From: an uncultured Clostridia bacterium
GTDB taxonomy: Bacteria; Bacillota; Clostridia; TANB77; CAG-508
NCBI GenBank assembly: GCA_910589185.1
Contig: CAJUSU010000005.1
Span: forward strand, 1 to 64,000
Reading direction: 5' to 3'
DNA length: 64,000 nucleotides
The notes under the pieces: generated by a model
What the model saw: the letters and a program-made list of their open reading frames with translations, nothing else
Database searches by the model: none
Told to the model about the DNA's origin: nothing
Made by a program: the position numbers and the translations under genes
Part shown: positions 18,090 through 29,671 of the stretch, one piece after another
Layout: every line of letters starts with the position of its first letter
Position numbering within the stretch: the first letter of the stretch is position 1

Positions 18090-19092
18090 TTGGAAGAAAG
18101 AAAAAAGAAAATATTACAAGCAATTATCGATGAGTACATCAGTACTGCGGAACCAGTCAGTTCAGGAGCCCTAGTTAGTAAATATGGGCTGGATTGCAGT
18201 AGTGCTACAATTCGAAATGAAATGTCTGAATTAGAAAGAATTGGCTACTTGGATAAACCACATACTTCTAGTCGGAAGAATTCCGTCAGCAAGGGGCTAC
18301 CGTTTCTATGTAGACGAACTCATTAAAGAAGACGATATCAGTTTAGAAGAAATTAAATATATCCAGTCGAAAATGGAAACAAGAGTTAATGCAATAGAAG
18401 ACCTAACTAAAATTGCTACAAATACTTTATCAGAAATTACCCATTACACTTCAGTAGCAGTTGGTCCAAGAACAGGAATTCAAAACATTGAAGAAGTGAA
18501 ATTTGTATTATTAGGTACCAGAATGCTAATGGCAGTAATTCTTACGGACACAGGAATTGTCAAAGAAACGATTATCAAATTTGACGAAGATATTACAGAA
18601 GACCAAGTAAACACATTGAATTTTATCTTTAATAATAAACTAAAAGGGAAACCATTAGAAGCAATAGATAAGCCATTAGAAGAGTATATTTTTTCTGAAA
18701 TGAATTATAGCTTAGAAGTGATTAAACCCGTCATGGAACAGCTGAACAAGGTTATTCATGAGGAGTCAAAAGTATATTTAGAAGGAACTAATAAAGCTTT
18801 TGAACTTCCAGAGTTTAGAAGTCTAGAAGTAGCTAGAAATTTTATTAATTTAATAGATACCAAAGAAATTGTATTAGACCTATTAAATACAGGATTTGCG
18901 AACGATATCAATGTATATATTGGTGACGAGCAAGAAAATGAACAATTAAAAGATTTTAGTATTGTTACTTTTAAACATCGTTATCAAGATAAAGACTTAG
19001 GAACTATTGGTATTATAGGGCCAAAGAGAATGGACTATTCCAAAGTAATCTCTGTAATGAAGTATATTAGTAAGAAACTGAATGGCGAATAG
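18090..19092 (+). CDS. hrcA: heat-inducible repressor HrcA, with +1 frameshift at CGG
   Basis: The start is TTG 18090 after AAGGGGG. The winged-helix part (KKILQAIIDEYISTAEPVSS, SSATIRNEMSELERIGYL) is in one frame up to KPHTSS. There an in-frame CGG (18273-18275) follows AGT. Dropping its C gives GRIPSARGYRFYVDEL, the invariant HrcA linker, and the GAF-like domain runs to 19092. The joined product is 333 residues, a normal HrcA length. Without the shift the chain ends 17 codons later. HrcA represses this operon through CIRCE. Confidence 0.9.
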
Positions 19093-19197
19093 TGTTGGTT
19101 TAGGGACGTATCTTTAACTGACACTTGTAGGGAGAAAGTAAGAAGTTGTTATGAATAATAAAAAGTGTTGGTTAAAAATACGTCCCTAAACTGACAC
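19092..19197. repeat. imperfect palindromic element (GGGACGT family)
   Basis: The left arm 19092-19126 (GTGTTGGTTTAGGGACGTAT...) and right arm 19163-19197 pair with a few mismatches around a 36-base loop. It is related to the element at 11699. It lies between hrcA and grpE and begins at the hrcA stop. Confidence 0.75.
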
Positions 19198-19220
19198 AGA
19201 GAAAGTGAGGGAAGAAAAGA

Positions 19221-19733
19221 GTGAGTGAAAAAGAAGAATTAACAGAAGAAAAAGAAGAAATGATAGAAAACGCTGATGAAGTGATAGAAATTAAGAAGCA
19301 GAATGAAACTTTAAAAATTCAGTTAGATGAAACTGATGATAGGCTAAAAAGAGTAGCAGCAGAATTTGACAATTACAAAAAAAGGACTCTAAAAGAAAAA
19401 GAAGGAATGTATGAATCTTTAATGGGAGATGTTATTTCTCGTTTATTACCAGTTATAGACAATTTGGAAAAAGCAGTATCTAGCCCAACAGAAGACGAAA
19501 ATTATAAACAGGGAGTAGAATTGGTATTAAAGCAATTTAAAGATGTATTAACAGCAAATGGAGTAAAGGAAATTGAAGCAGTAGGAAAAACTTTTGATCC
19601 CGAACTTCATGAAGCAGTAAGCTTAATACAAGATGATAACTTAGGAGAAAAAGAAATTAAAGAAGAATATCGTAAAGGATATATGATAGGTGATAAGGTA
19701 ATACGCCATTCTATGGTGGTTGTAGCCAACTAA
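19221..19733 (+). CDS. grpE: nucleotide exchange factor GrpE
   Basis: 170 residues from GTG 19221 (GTGAGGG upstream). A long charged coiled coil leads into RVAAEFDNYKKRTLKEKEGM, LLPVIDNLEKAV and the beta-domain TFDPELHEAV with YRKGYMIGDKVIRHSMVVV, the GrpE signature. It releases ADP from DnaK. Second gene of the CIRCE operon. Confidence 0.94.
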   Translation: MSEKEELTEEKEEMIENADEVIEIKKQNETLKIQLDETDDRLKRVAAEFDNYKKRTLKEKEGMYESLMGDVISRLLPVIDNLEKAVSSPTEDENYKQGVELVLKQFKDVLTANGVKEIEAVGKTFDPELHEAVSLIQDDNLGEKEIKEEYRKGYMIGDKVIRHSMVVVAN

Positions 19734-19751
19734 AAAAGATTTTATTTTTAA

Positions 19752-21640
<1,889 letters not shown>

Positions 21641-21641
<1 letters not shown>

Positions 21642-22792
21642 TGTCTAAAAGAGACTATTACGAAGTACTTGGTGTAGATAAAAATGCAAGTGACGATGAG
21701 TTAAAAAAAGCTTATCGTCGCTTAGCAAAAAAATATCATCCAGATGCTAACCCTGATAATAAGGCAGAAGCAGAAGCCAAGTTCAAAGAAGTAAATGAAG
21801 CATATGAAACATTATCTGATAGCCAAAAAAGAAAAATGTATGACCAATTTGGACCAGATGGACCACAAGGTTTTGGTGGAGGTAACCCATATGGAAATGG
21901 TACCTATACATATTCAACTGGTTTTGACGGATTTAGTGATTTTGGAGACTTAGGAGATATCTTTTCTTCTTTCTTTGGAGGAGGTTTTGGAGGCAGTCGA
22001 GGAGGCACAAGACAAAATGGTCCTAGAAAAGGAACAGACTTACAATATGATTTAGAAATTAGTTTTGAAGAGTCTTTTTTAGGAACAGAGAGATATGTAA
22101 CGATTAATCGTAAAGAAACTTGTCAAACTTGCCATGGTGAAGGCAGCAAACCGGGTACACACCCAGAGACTTGTAGTGTTTGTCATGGTAGTGGTCAAAT
22201 AAAACAAGTACAAACTACTATTTTAGGGCAAATGCAAACCATGAGAACTTGTACTAACTGTCATGGAACAGGAAAAATCATTAAAGAAGCCTGTGAAACT
22301 TGTAAGGGAAAAGGTACTGTTCGTAATCAAGTAAGATTATCTGTTAAAATCCCAGCAGGGGTAGATGACAATCAAACAATTGTATTACGAGGAGAAGGAG
22401 AGCCGGGAGAAAACGGTGGACCAAAAGGAGACTTATACCTTACCATTCATGTGAAAAAACATAAACTTTATACTAGAAGGGGTAACAATGTACTTTGTGA
22501 AATTCCAATTACCTTTACACAAGCAACACTAGGAGCAGAACTTCGTATTCCAATGGTGGACGGAACAGAAGAAATGTATACAATACCAGATAGTACACAA
22601 ACAGGAACAAAGTTTATTATTCGAGATAAGGGATTTAAAGCTATTAATGGTAATGGGCAAGGAGATTTTATCTTTACAGTTCAAGTTCAAGTGCCTAAGA
22701 AATTAACAGCTGAGCAACGAGAACTTTTGATGCAACTTGCTAAAACCATGAATGAACAACCACCTGTGAAGAAAAAGGGGATTTTTGGATAA
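21641..22792 (+). CDS. dnaJ: co-chaperone DnaJ (Hsp40)
   Basis: 383 residues. The J domain has [15 protein letters not shown] with the HPD triad. A Gly/Phe-rich region (about residues 75-120) follows, then four CxxCxGxG zinc motifs ([32 protein letters not shown]) and the C-terminal substrate domains. It stimulates DnaK ATPase. Its ATG overlaps the final base of the dnaK stop, so translation is coupled. Confidence 0.96.
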
Positions 22793-22810
22793 GAAAGGAA
22801 ATAGAAAATT

Positions 22811-23380
22811 ATGAAAAAAGGACTTTTAATTACCTTAATTGTAATTGCAGCAGTTGTATTAATTGGTGGAATTACAGTAGTTTCTACATACAATGGAATG
22901 CTTACCAAAAGTGAAGAAGTAGAAGGAAAATTTGCAGGCATTGAAGAACAATTACAAAGAAGAGCAGATTTAATACCAAATTTAGTGAATACTGTCAAAG
23001 GATATGCCAAGCAAGAACAAGACATTATTAACTCTGTAACAGAAGCAAGAAGCAAACTAGCAGGAGCTAGTAGTATAGAAGACAAAGCAAATGCTAATAC
23101 AGAATTGACAAATGCTTTAAATCGTTTATTAGTAGTGGTCGAAAATTATCCAGATTTAAAATCTTCTCAAAATTATATACAATTATCTGATGAACTAGCA
23201 GGAACAGAGAATAGAATTAGTCAAGCAAGGAGACAATATAACGAAGCTGTAAAAGAGTATAATTTAAGCATTCGTAAATTTCCAGCTAATATTATTGCAG
23301 GTATGTTCAACTTTGACAAGAAACCATATTTTGAAGCTGAAGAAGGAAGTAATAAGGTTCCGGAGGTTAATTTTGATTAA
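22811..23380 (+). CDS. lemA: LemA family protein
   Basis: 189 residues. An N-terminal membrane segment (GLLITLIVIAAVVLIGGITV) is followed by the LemA helical domain: YNGMLTKSEEVEGKFAGIEE, QLQRRADLIPNLVNTVKGYA and ENYPDLKSSQNYIQL. LemA proteins often pair with a TPM-domain protein, as here. Role poorly known, possibly in the envelope. Ribosome site AAGGAA. Confidence 0.9.
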   Translation: MKKGLLITLIVIAAVVLIGGITVVSTYNGMLTKSEEVEGKFAGIEEQLQRRADLIPNLVNTVKGYAKQEQDIINSVTEARSKLAGASSIEDKANANTELTNALNRLLVVVENYPDLKSSQNYIQLSDELAGTENRISQARRQYNEAVKEYNLSIRKFPANIIAGMFNFDKKPYFEAEEGSNKVPEVNFD

Positions 23381-24177
23381 GAAAGTTTTTAAAATAGATA
23401 AAATGGAAAATCAAAGTAGGAAAAGGCAAAGAATTCATTTTGCCTTTTTTCTGCTGCTATTTATTCTTATTTTGAGTAATATGACAAGCGTAACACTGGC
23501 TGCCGTAGTAAATCCTACATCAGATTTCTATGTGAATGATAGTGCAGGAGTGTTAACTTCTAGTACCAAACAATATATTATCAATACCAATATAGAACTT
23601 CAAAAAAAGACAGGGGCTCAAATTGTAGTAGTAACAGTCAAATCATTAGAAGGAATGAGTATAGAAGATTATGCTTACCAATTATTTAATAGTTGGGGCA
23701 TTGGAGATAAAACTAAGGATAATGGATTGCTACTATTGTGTTCTTATGGTGATAGGGAGTTTCGTGTAGAAGTGGGATATGGCTTAGAAGGGAAACTTCC
23801 AGATGGTAAAACGGGAAGAATGCAAGATGAATACATTATTCCATATTTAAGAAATAATGACTTTGATGGAGGCATTAAAAATGGATATAGCGCTTTTTTA
23901 AAAGAAGTAGCTGATGAATATGGTGTAACTATTACTGATTCAGAAAAGGCTATTCAAAAGGGAATATCGAACCAAACTTACAATAATATATATATCGTAA
24001 TTTTAATTATTATGATACTTTCATTTATACTACGAGCCATATCTAGAGGCAGAGGAGGACCATTTATTTTCTTTGGTGGAGGCGGCGGCTTCCACGGCGG
24101 AGGTTTCTCAGGCGGTGGTGGTTTTCACGGAGGTGGAGGGCACTCAGGCGGTGGAGGAAGCCTCAAGAAGTTTCTAA
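23373..24177 (+). CDS. TPM-domain membrane protein (YgcG-like), frame break near the C-terminus
   Basis: The likely start is TTG 23373 behind GGAGG, overlapping the lemA stop; ATG 23403 is possible. A signal or anchor segment (FAFFLLLFILILSNM) leads to the TPM domain (YVNDSAGVLTSSTKQYI, GAQIVVVTVKSLEGMSIEDY, YGLEGKLPDGKTGRMQD), a membrane helix and a glycine-rich tail. Read straight, the frame runs to 24236, inside the terminator stem. Skipping one C at 24162 gives GGGGSSRSF-stop at 24175-24177, the usual ending of these proteins. That break is at a CTC, not a CGG, so it may be a mutation or error. Confidence 0.75.
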
Positions 24178-24210
24178 TTTTAAAAAATAATTTGATAGAA
24201 TTAAATAATA

Positions 24211-24248
24211 AAAATCACTATTACAATAGCAAATAGTGATTTTTTTAT
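24211..24248 (+). terminator. rho-independent terminator
   Basis: The stem AATCACTATT/AATAGTGATT (24213-24222 with 24232-24241) ends in a T-run. It closes the lemA-TPM unit. Confidence 0.85.
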
Positions 24249-24420
24249 TATATGACATACAGAAGGCTTAAAACCGTAAGTGAAATAGCTTAAAAATTTC
24301 TTAAAATGCTTTTCATTTTGTTGAATATAGTATATAATAAGTCTGTAAAAAACGAATTAGCCAGTTCTAAACGAATTGGGAATATCGTATATTATCTAAT
24401 AAGGATAGGAGGACATCCTA

Positions 24421-27105
24421 ATGGGAAATAAAGATAGTGATAAAACAAAGCAATATAAGATAAAAGCAGAGAAGCAAACTAAGAACAAAAAAGAAGGAAA
24501 GAAAAAAGGCAAAAAGAAGCACTCTAAATTAAAAAAGGCAATTTTAATTTGCTTTATTTTGATGGTCTTAGCAGGATTAACAGGAGTAGGTATTGTAGCA
24601 GGGATTTTCCTTAGTGATAAATGGACTTTAACAAGGGAAGAACTAATTGCAAATGAAAATTCAGTTGTATTAGATTCAAAAGGAAAACAAATTGCAGTTC
24701 TTTCAGCGACAGACGGAGATGCAAATAGAAAAATAGTATCTTTTGATCAAATGGGAAAATACACAGCGGATGCTTATGTAGTAGTAGAGGACAAAAGGTT
24801 TTATGAACATGATGGTGTAGATATTTTAAGGACAGGAAAAGCTACGATTAGTTATTTATTACATAGAACAGATGGCTCTAGTGTTGGTGGAGGAAGTACG
24901 ATTACCCAACAATTAGTAAAGAACTTAATGAAGGATGACGCAGGAAGTGGTAAAGAAGGAATTGAAAGAAAAATTCGTGAAATGTCAAGAGCGTACCAAT
25001 TAGAAAAAATATTAAACAAGCAGGAAATTCTAGAAAAATACTTAAATGTCATTTTCATAGGCGGACGTCAACTTTGTGGTGTGGAATATGGAGCACAATA
25101 TTATTTTGCAAAATCAGCAAAAGATTTAGACTTGGCAGAATCTTGCTTTTTAGCAGGAATTAACCATTCACCTAATGCGTATAATCCATATAATGAAGAA
25201 CTAGACAATAAAGAAAAAATTAAAGTAAGAACAAAATTTGTATTAGATTTAATGAAAGAACAAAATAAAATTAGTGATAACCCAGAAGAAGCTGAAAAGA
25301 TTTACAATGAAGCATTAGCTAAAATAGAAAAGGGCTTTAAATTCAAGCAAGGAAAGTTTGATTTTGAAAACACAAATTCTTATTTTGTAGAACAAGCAGT
25401 TAGAGAAGCAGCACAAGATTTAGCAAAACAAAAAGACATTGATTATAAAGAAGCAGTTAATATTATTAGAGGTGGAGGATATAAATTATATACAACACAA
25501 GATACTGCTATACAAAAAACAGTAGTGAGTGAAATGGCTAAAAAGAGTTATGTAGAGTCAAGAACGGCTACATGGAACAATGGAAAGAAAAATGTCACCA
25601 AAAAAGTTCAAACACAAGCAGGAATGACAATTATTGATTTCAAAACTGGTAAAGTAGTAGCAATGGGTGGTGCTTTTGGCAGTGATGTAGGAACAAATAA
25701 CAATTATGCTATGACAGGAAGGCAAACAGGTTCTTCTATTAAACCTTTAGCAAATGTTTCAACAGGGTTAGAAGAAAAGGTAATTCAAGCTTCTACTGTG
25801 TATGAAGATACAACAACTGAATTTGCAGGAGTCAATGGTGGCAGAAGTTATAGACCAAAAAATGCAGGAGGATATCAAGGATTATGTACTGTTAGAAAGT
25901 CTATAGAGGTTTCTTCTAATATTGTTAATATCAAGATATTTTCTAATATTGGAGCCAAAACAGTTATTGATTATTTACATGCTTTTGGTTTAGATACTTA
26001 TACTGTGGAAAATGATGCTGTTTTATCTTTAGCAATTGGTGGAGCAAATGGTACATCAAGTACTTTACAAATGGCAGCAGCATATGCAGCACTTGCTAAT
26101 GATGGTGTATATATTGAACCAACTTTTTACAACAAGTTAGTAAACTCTGATGGAGAAACAGTACTAGAACCAGAACAAGAAAAACATAGAGTCATTTCAG
26201 CAGCAAATGCGTATATTGTAAAACAAATTATGATGGATGTTGTAACAGGCTCACAAGGAACAGCAAATGAATGTTACATGGCGAATTTTGATGTGGCAGC
26301 TAAAACTGGTACAACAGAAAATGATGGAGATACATGGCTTTGCGGAATTACACCATATTATGCAGCAGCAACATGGAATGGATTTCCAGAAAGTAATAGT
26401 ATTCCATTATACAATGTTGGTAATGCAAGAAAACTTTGGGCGAATGTTATGAAATCAGTTCATAAAAACAAAAAAGCAGCTAGATTTAAAAAGCCAGACA
26501 ATGTAGTAACGAGAAGTGTATGTAGAACTTCAGGAAAGCTAGCAACAAAGAATTGTGGTAGCACTTACACAGAATATTTTACAGAGGATAATTTACCAAA
26601 GACTTGTGATGGACATGAAGCAGAAAAAATCTGTAAAGAAACAGGAAAATTAGCAAATCAATATTGCCCAGAGGTAGAAGAAAAAGTATTTGCTAAAAAA
26701 CCAGAAAAAGAGCAAAATGCAGGTTGGAAAGTAGTAGGAAAAGATAAATATAGTGTTCCTACTGAAAAGTGTACAAAACATAATGAAGAAACGAATAAAG
26801 TGGTGGTAGAAAATGTGGTTGGCAAGACTGAAACAGAAGCAAGAACGCTACTCGCAGGGCTTACTATTACAGTAATAGAAGGTCATGATGCTACATTAGC
26901 AAATGGAGTAGTATTAACACAAAGCTTAGAAGCAGGAACCAAAGTAGAAAAAGGTGTGGCTATTACCATTACTGTAAATAAAATAACAACAACAGATCCA
27001 GGTGGAACAACTACACCAGGCGAAAATACAACTAGTCCAGGAGAAAATACAACAAACCCAGGTGGTACAACTACAAATCCGGGAGGAACGACTCCAACAA
27101 CTTAA
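24421..27105 (+). CDS. class A penicillin-binding protein with PASTA domain
   Basis: 894 residues. A Lys-rich cytosolic start (about 40 residues) and a membrane segment (KAILICFILMVLAGLTGVGI) precede the GT51 glycosyltransferase domain, with VVVEDKRFYEHDGVD, GGGSTITQQLVKN and KILNKQEILEKYLNVIF. The transpeptidase domain has TGSSIKPLA (SxxK), SSN and AAKTGTTENDGDTW (KTG). One PASTA domain (about residues 800-855) and a Thr/Gly/Pro-rich tail of six-residue repeats end the protein. It polymerises and cross-links peptidoglycan at the outer face. Ribosome site AGGAGG. Confidence 0.92.
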   Translation: MGNKDSDKTKQYKIKAEKQTKNKKEGKKKGKKKHSKLKKAILICFILMVLAGLTGVGIVAGIFLSDKWTLTREELIANENSVVLDSKGKQIAVLSATDGDANRKIVSFDQMGKYTADAYVVVEDKRFYEHDGVDILRTGKATISYLLHRTDGSSVGGGSTITQQLVKNLMKDDAGSGKEGIERKIREMSRAYQLEKILNKQEILEKYLNVIFIGGRQLCGVEYGAQYYFAKSAKDLDLAESCFLAGINHSPNAYNPYNEELDNKEKIKVRTKFVLDLMKEQNKISDNPEEAEKIYNEALAKIEKGFKFKQGKFDFENTNSYFVEQAVREAAQDLAKQKDIDYKEAVNIIRGGGYKLYTTQDTAIQKTVVSEMAKKSYVESRTATWNNGKKNVTKKVQTQAGMTIIDFKTGKVVAMGGAFGSDVGTNNNYAMTGRQTGSSIKPLANVSTGLEEKVIQASTVYEDTTTEFAGVNGGRSYRPKNAGGYQGLCTVRKSIEVSSNIVNIKIFSNIGAKTVIDYLHAFGLDTYTVENDAVLSLAIGGANGTSSTLQMAAAYAALANDGVYIEPTFYNKLVNSDGETVLEPEQEKHRVISAANAYIVKQIMMDVVTGSQGTANECYMANFDVAAKTGTTENDGDTWLCGITPYYAAATWNGFPESNSIPLYNVGNARKLWANVMKSVHKNKKAARFKKPDNVVTRSVCRTSGKLATKNCGSTYTEYFTEDNLPKTCDGHEAEKICKETGKLANQYCPEVEEKVFAKKPEKEQNAGWKVVGKDKYSVPTEKCTKHNEETNKVVVENVVGKTETEARTLLAGLTITVIEGHDATLANGVVLTQSLEAGTKVEKGVAITITVNKITTTDPGGTTTPGENTTSPGENTTNPGGTTTNPGGTTPTT

Positions 27106-27130
27106 CAAAAAATAAAGGAGAGACTAACTT

Positions 27131-28531
27131 ATGCCAGTTCAATTTTATAATACCCTAACAAGACAAAAGGGAGAATTTAAACCATTAGAAGGAAACACGG
27201 TCCGCATTTATTCATGCGGGCCAACCGTGTATAGTTATGCCCATATTGGAAACTTTAGGGCATATATTTTTATGGATACTCTAAGAAGAGTACTACAATA
27301 TAATGGATACGAATTAAATCATGTTATGAATATTACTGATGTGGGGCACTTAGAGTCAGACGCAGATGAAGGCGAAGACAAAATGGAAAAGGCTGCAAGA
27401 AAAGAAAATAAGGACCCATATGAAATTGCAAAATACTATACAGAAATTTTCTTCCGAGATATGCAAAGACTTCATATCCAAAGACCGGAAACAATTGCAA
27501 AAGCAACAGAGCATATTCCAGAAATGCTAGAATTCGTACAAGGATTAGTAAAAAATGGATATGCTTATGAAACCAGTCGTGGTATTTATTTTGATATTTC
27601 AAAATTAGATAAATATCCAGTATTATCTAATCGAAACATTGATGAACAAATTGCAGGAGCAAGAGTAGATGTAGATGAAGAAAAAAGAAATCCATATGAC
27701 TTTGCTTTATGGATTAAAGCACCAGAAACACATATCATGAAATGGGAGAGCCCTTGGGGATTATCTTATCCGGGTTGGCACATTGAATGTTCAGCTATGG
27801 GAAGAAAATATTTAGGTGATGAATTTGATATTCATACAGGTGGAATTGACCATATTCCAACACATCATGAAAATGAAATTGCACAAAGTAAAGGGCTAAC
27901 AGGAAAGGTTCCTGCAAAATGTTGGATGCATGTGGAATTCCTACAAGTAGATGGTGGAAAAATGTCAAAATCATTAGGAAATACTTATACTTTAGACCAA
28001 TTGAAAGAAAAGGGAATTGAACCACTAGCCTATAAGCTATTTTGTTTTACAGCACATTATCGTACAAAATTGAATTTTACATTTGAAACTGCTTTATCAA
28101 CGCAAACTGCGCTAAACCGTTTGAGAGAAGGATTTTTAAAACATCAAGAAGGAACAGAAGTAATTTCAGATGAAAAAATAAAAGAATATGAAGAGAAGTT
28201 TTTGGGTAGCATAAATGATGACTTGAATATGCCAGCAACAATGGGAATTGTTTGGGATATTGTTAGAAATTCTCAAAAATCAAAACAATATGCAGAACTT
28301 TTATTAAAATTTGACCAAGTATTGGGATTAGATTTAGAAAATAGTAAACAATATTTAGAAGAAGCCAAAAAGGTAGAATTACCAGAAGAAATTGCAGAAT
28401 TATTGGAAAAAAGAAAACAAGCAAGAGAAAATAAAGATTGGGCTATGTCTGATAAAATTCGCGATGAATTAAAAGAAAAGGGATATAGTGTAAAAGATAC
28501 AAAAGAAGGAATGACAGTAGAAAAGATATAG
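27131..28531 (+). CDS. cysS: cysteinyl-tRNA synthetase
   Basis: 466 residues, normal length. The HIGH-type motif is SYAHIGNFR, zinc ligands include SCGPTV and GWHIECSAMG with HHENE, and the KMSKS loop is GGKMSKSLGNT. The C-terminal DALR and anticodon-binding part is present. It charges tRNA-Cys. No T-box leader is visible in the 25-base gap to the PBP gene, so it may be read through from there. Ribosome site AAGGAGA. Confidence 0.96.
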   Translation: MPVQFYNTLTRQKGEFKPLEGNTVRIYSCGPTVYSYAHIGNFRAYIFMDTLRRVLQYNGYELNHVMNITDVGHLESDADEGEDKMEKAARKENKDPYEIAKYYTEIFFRDMQRLHIQRPETIAKATEHIPEMLEFVQGLVKNGYAYETSRGIYFDISKLDKYPVLSNRNIDEQIAGARVDVDEEKRNPYDFALWIKAPETHIMKWESPWGLSYPGWHIECSAMGRKYLGDEFDIHTGGIDHIPTHHENEIAQSKGLTGKVPAKCWMHVEFLQVDGGKMSKSLGNTYTLDQLKEKGIEPLAYKLFCFTAHYRTKLNFTFETALSTQTALNRLREGFLKHQEGTEVISDEKIKEYEEKFLGSINDDLNMPATMGIVWDIVRNSQKSKQYAELLLKFDQVLGLDLENSKQYLEEAKKVELPEEIAELLEKRKQARENKDWAMSDKIRDELKEKGYSVKDTKEGMTVEKI

Positions 28532-28558
28532 CCTATTAGAAAGGTGGAAGTAAGGAAA

Positions 28559-29635
28559 GTGGAACAGGAAAACAAAATCTCATTTTGGAAGAAGATAAAA
28601 ATTAGTATTTTTGGATTAGAAGAATATCAGAAATTAGCAGTGCAAAAAGTAGGAAGTTCTATTGGATATATAGCAAAATTAATGTTAATTTTTGTTTTCC
28701 TTATTTCACTTGTGATTACATGGAACTTTGGAAAAGTTGTGAATCAGGTAAGTTCCTATATCGAAAATCAAATTGAAGAAATTCATTTTGCAGAAGATAC
28801 ATTAATGATAAAGTCGAAAGATGAAAAGCTAGGCGCCATTATTGTAGAAGATACAGAGTTATTAAATGGCAAAATTATCATAGATACTGGAGAGTTAAAT
28901 GAGGAACAAGTAACCAAATATGAAGAAGCAGTAAAAGGATATAGCAATGGTGTTATTATTTTAAAAGATAAAATGATTTTTAAAACAGGGATAACAGCTA
29001 TGTCAACAACCATTCCTTATCAAGACATTAGCCAAAGATATCATATTGTAAAATTGGACAAGCAGGACATCATGAATATGATATCAGGAACCATGATATG
29101 GACAGTTTATGTTGCATTTTTTATTACCATGGCAATTTACTTATTTATTATCTATTTTTCTACGGTATTAGTAGATGCTTTGCTATATTCTGTTTTAGGA
29201 TATATCACGGGCATTTTCTCAAGATTAAGATTAAAGTATAGTGCAACATATAACATTGCAGTTTATAGCTTAACGCTGCCTATCATTTTAAATCTTGTAT
29301 ATATGATAGTAAATCAATTAACAGGGTATACGATTCAATATTTTGACATTATGTATATGGCAATTACATGTATTTATATTATTACTTCTATTTTGATGAT
29401 TAAGTCAGATATGATAAAACAACAAATGGAATTATCCAAGATTATTTCAGAACAAGAGAAAATTAAACAAGAATTAGCAAGACAAGAACAAGAGAAAAAG
29501 GAAGAAGAGGAAAGAGAAAGAGTTCGTAAAGAAGACGAAAAGAAGAGGCAAGAGGAGAAAAAGGAAAAAGAAGAAAAGCGAAAAACAAGAGATGAAAATC
29601 ATCCTCAACCAGAGGCTAATATTAGAGAGGGATAA
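28559..29635 (+). CDS. DUF1189 family membrane protein
   Basis: About 358 residues with five hydrophobic segments, starting with VQKVGSSIGYIAKLMLIFVF and including GTMIWTVYVAFFITMAIYLF. It matches DUF1189, integral membrane proteins of unknown role. The last 70 residues are a long Glu/Lys/Arg coiled coil. GTG 28559 is my preferred start; GTG 28544 in the same frame is also possible. It lies between cysS and ftsH on the same strand. Confidence 0.75.
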   Translation: MEQENKISFWKKIKISIFGLEEYQKLAVQKVGSSIGYIAKLMLIFVFLISLVITWNFGKVVNQVSSYIENQIEEIHFAEDTLMIKSKDEKLGAIIVEDTELLNGKIIIDTGELNEEQVTKYEEAVKGYSNGVIILKDKMIFKTGITAMSTTIPYQDISQRYHIVKLDKQDIMNMISGTMIWTVYVAFFITMAIYLFIIYFSTVLVDALLYSVLGYITGIFSRLRLKYSATYNIAVYSLTLPIILNLVYMIVNQLTGYTIQYFDIMYMAITCIYIITSILMIKSDMIKQQMELSKIISEQEKIKQELARQEQEKKEEEERERVRKEDEKKRQEEKKEKEEKRKTRDENHPQPEANIREG

Positions 29636-29671
29636 ATTCAATTGCAAAAAGGAAAAGGAGAGTAAACTACT

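Noticed and set aside
23340..23372. In-frame CGG upstream in the TPM reading frame
   Set aside because: It lies before the chosen TTG start, inside lemA in another frame, so it is not translated as CGG.
27106..27130. T-box leader for cysS
   Set aside because: The gap to the preceding gene is only about 25 bases.
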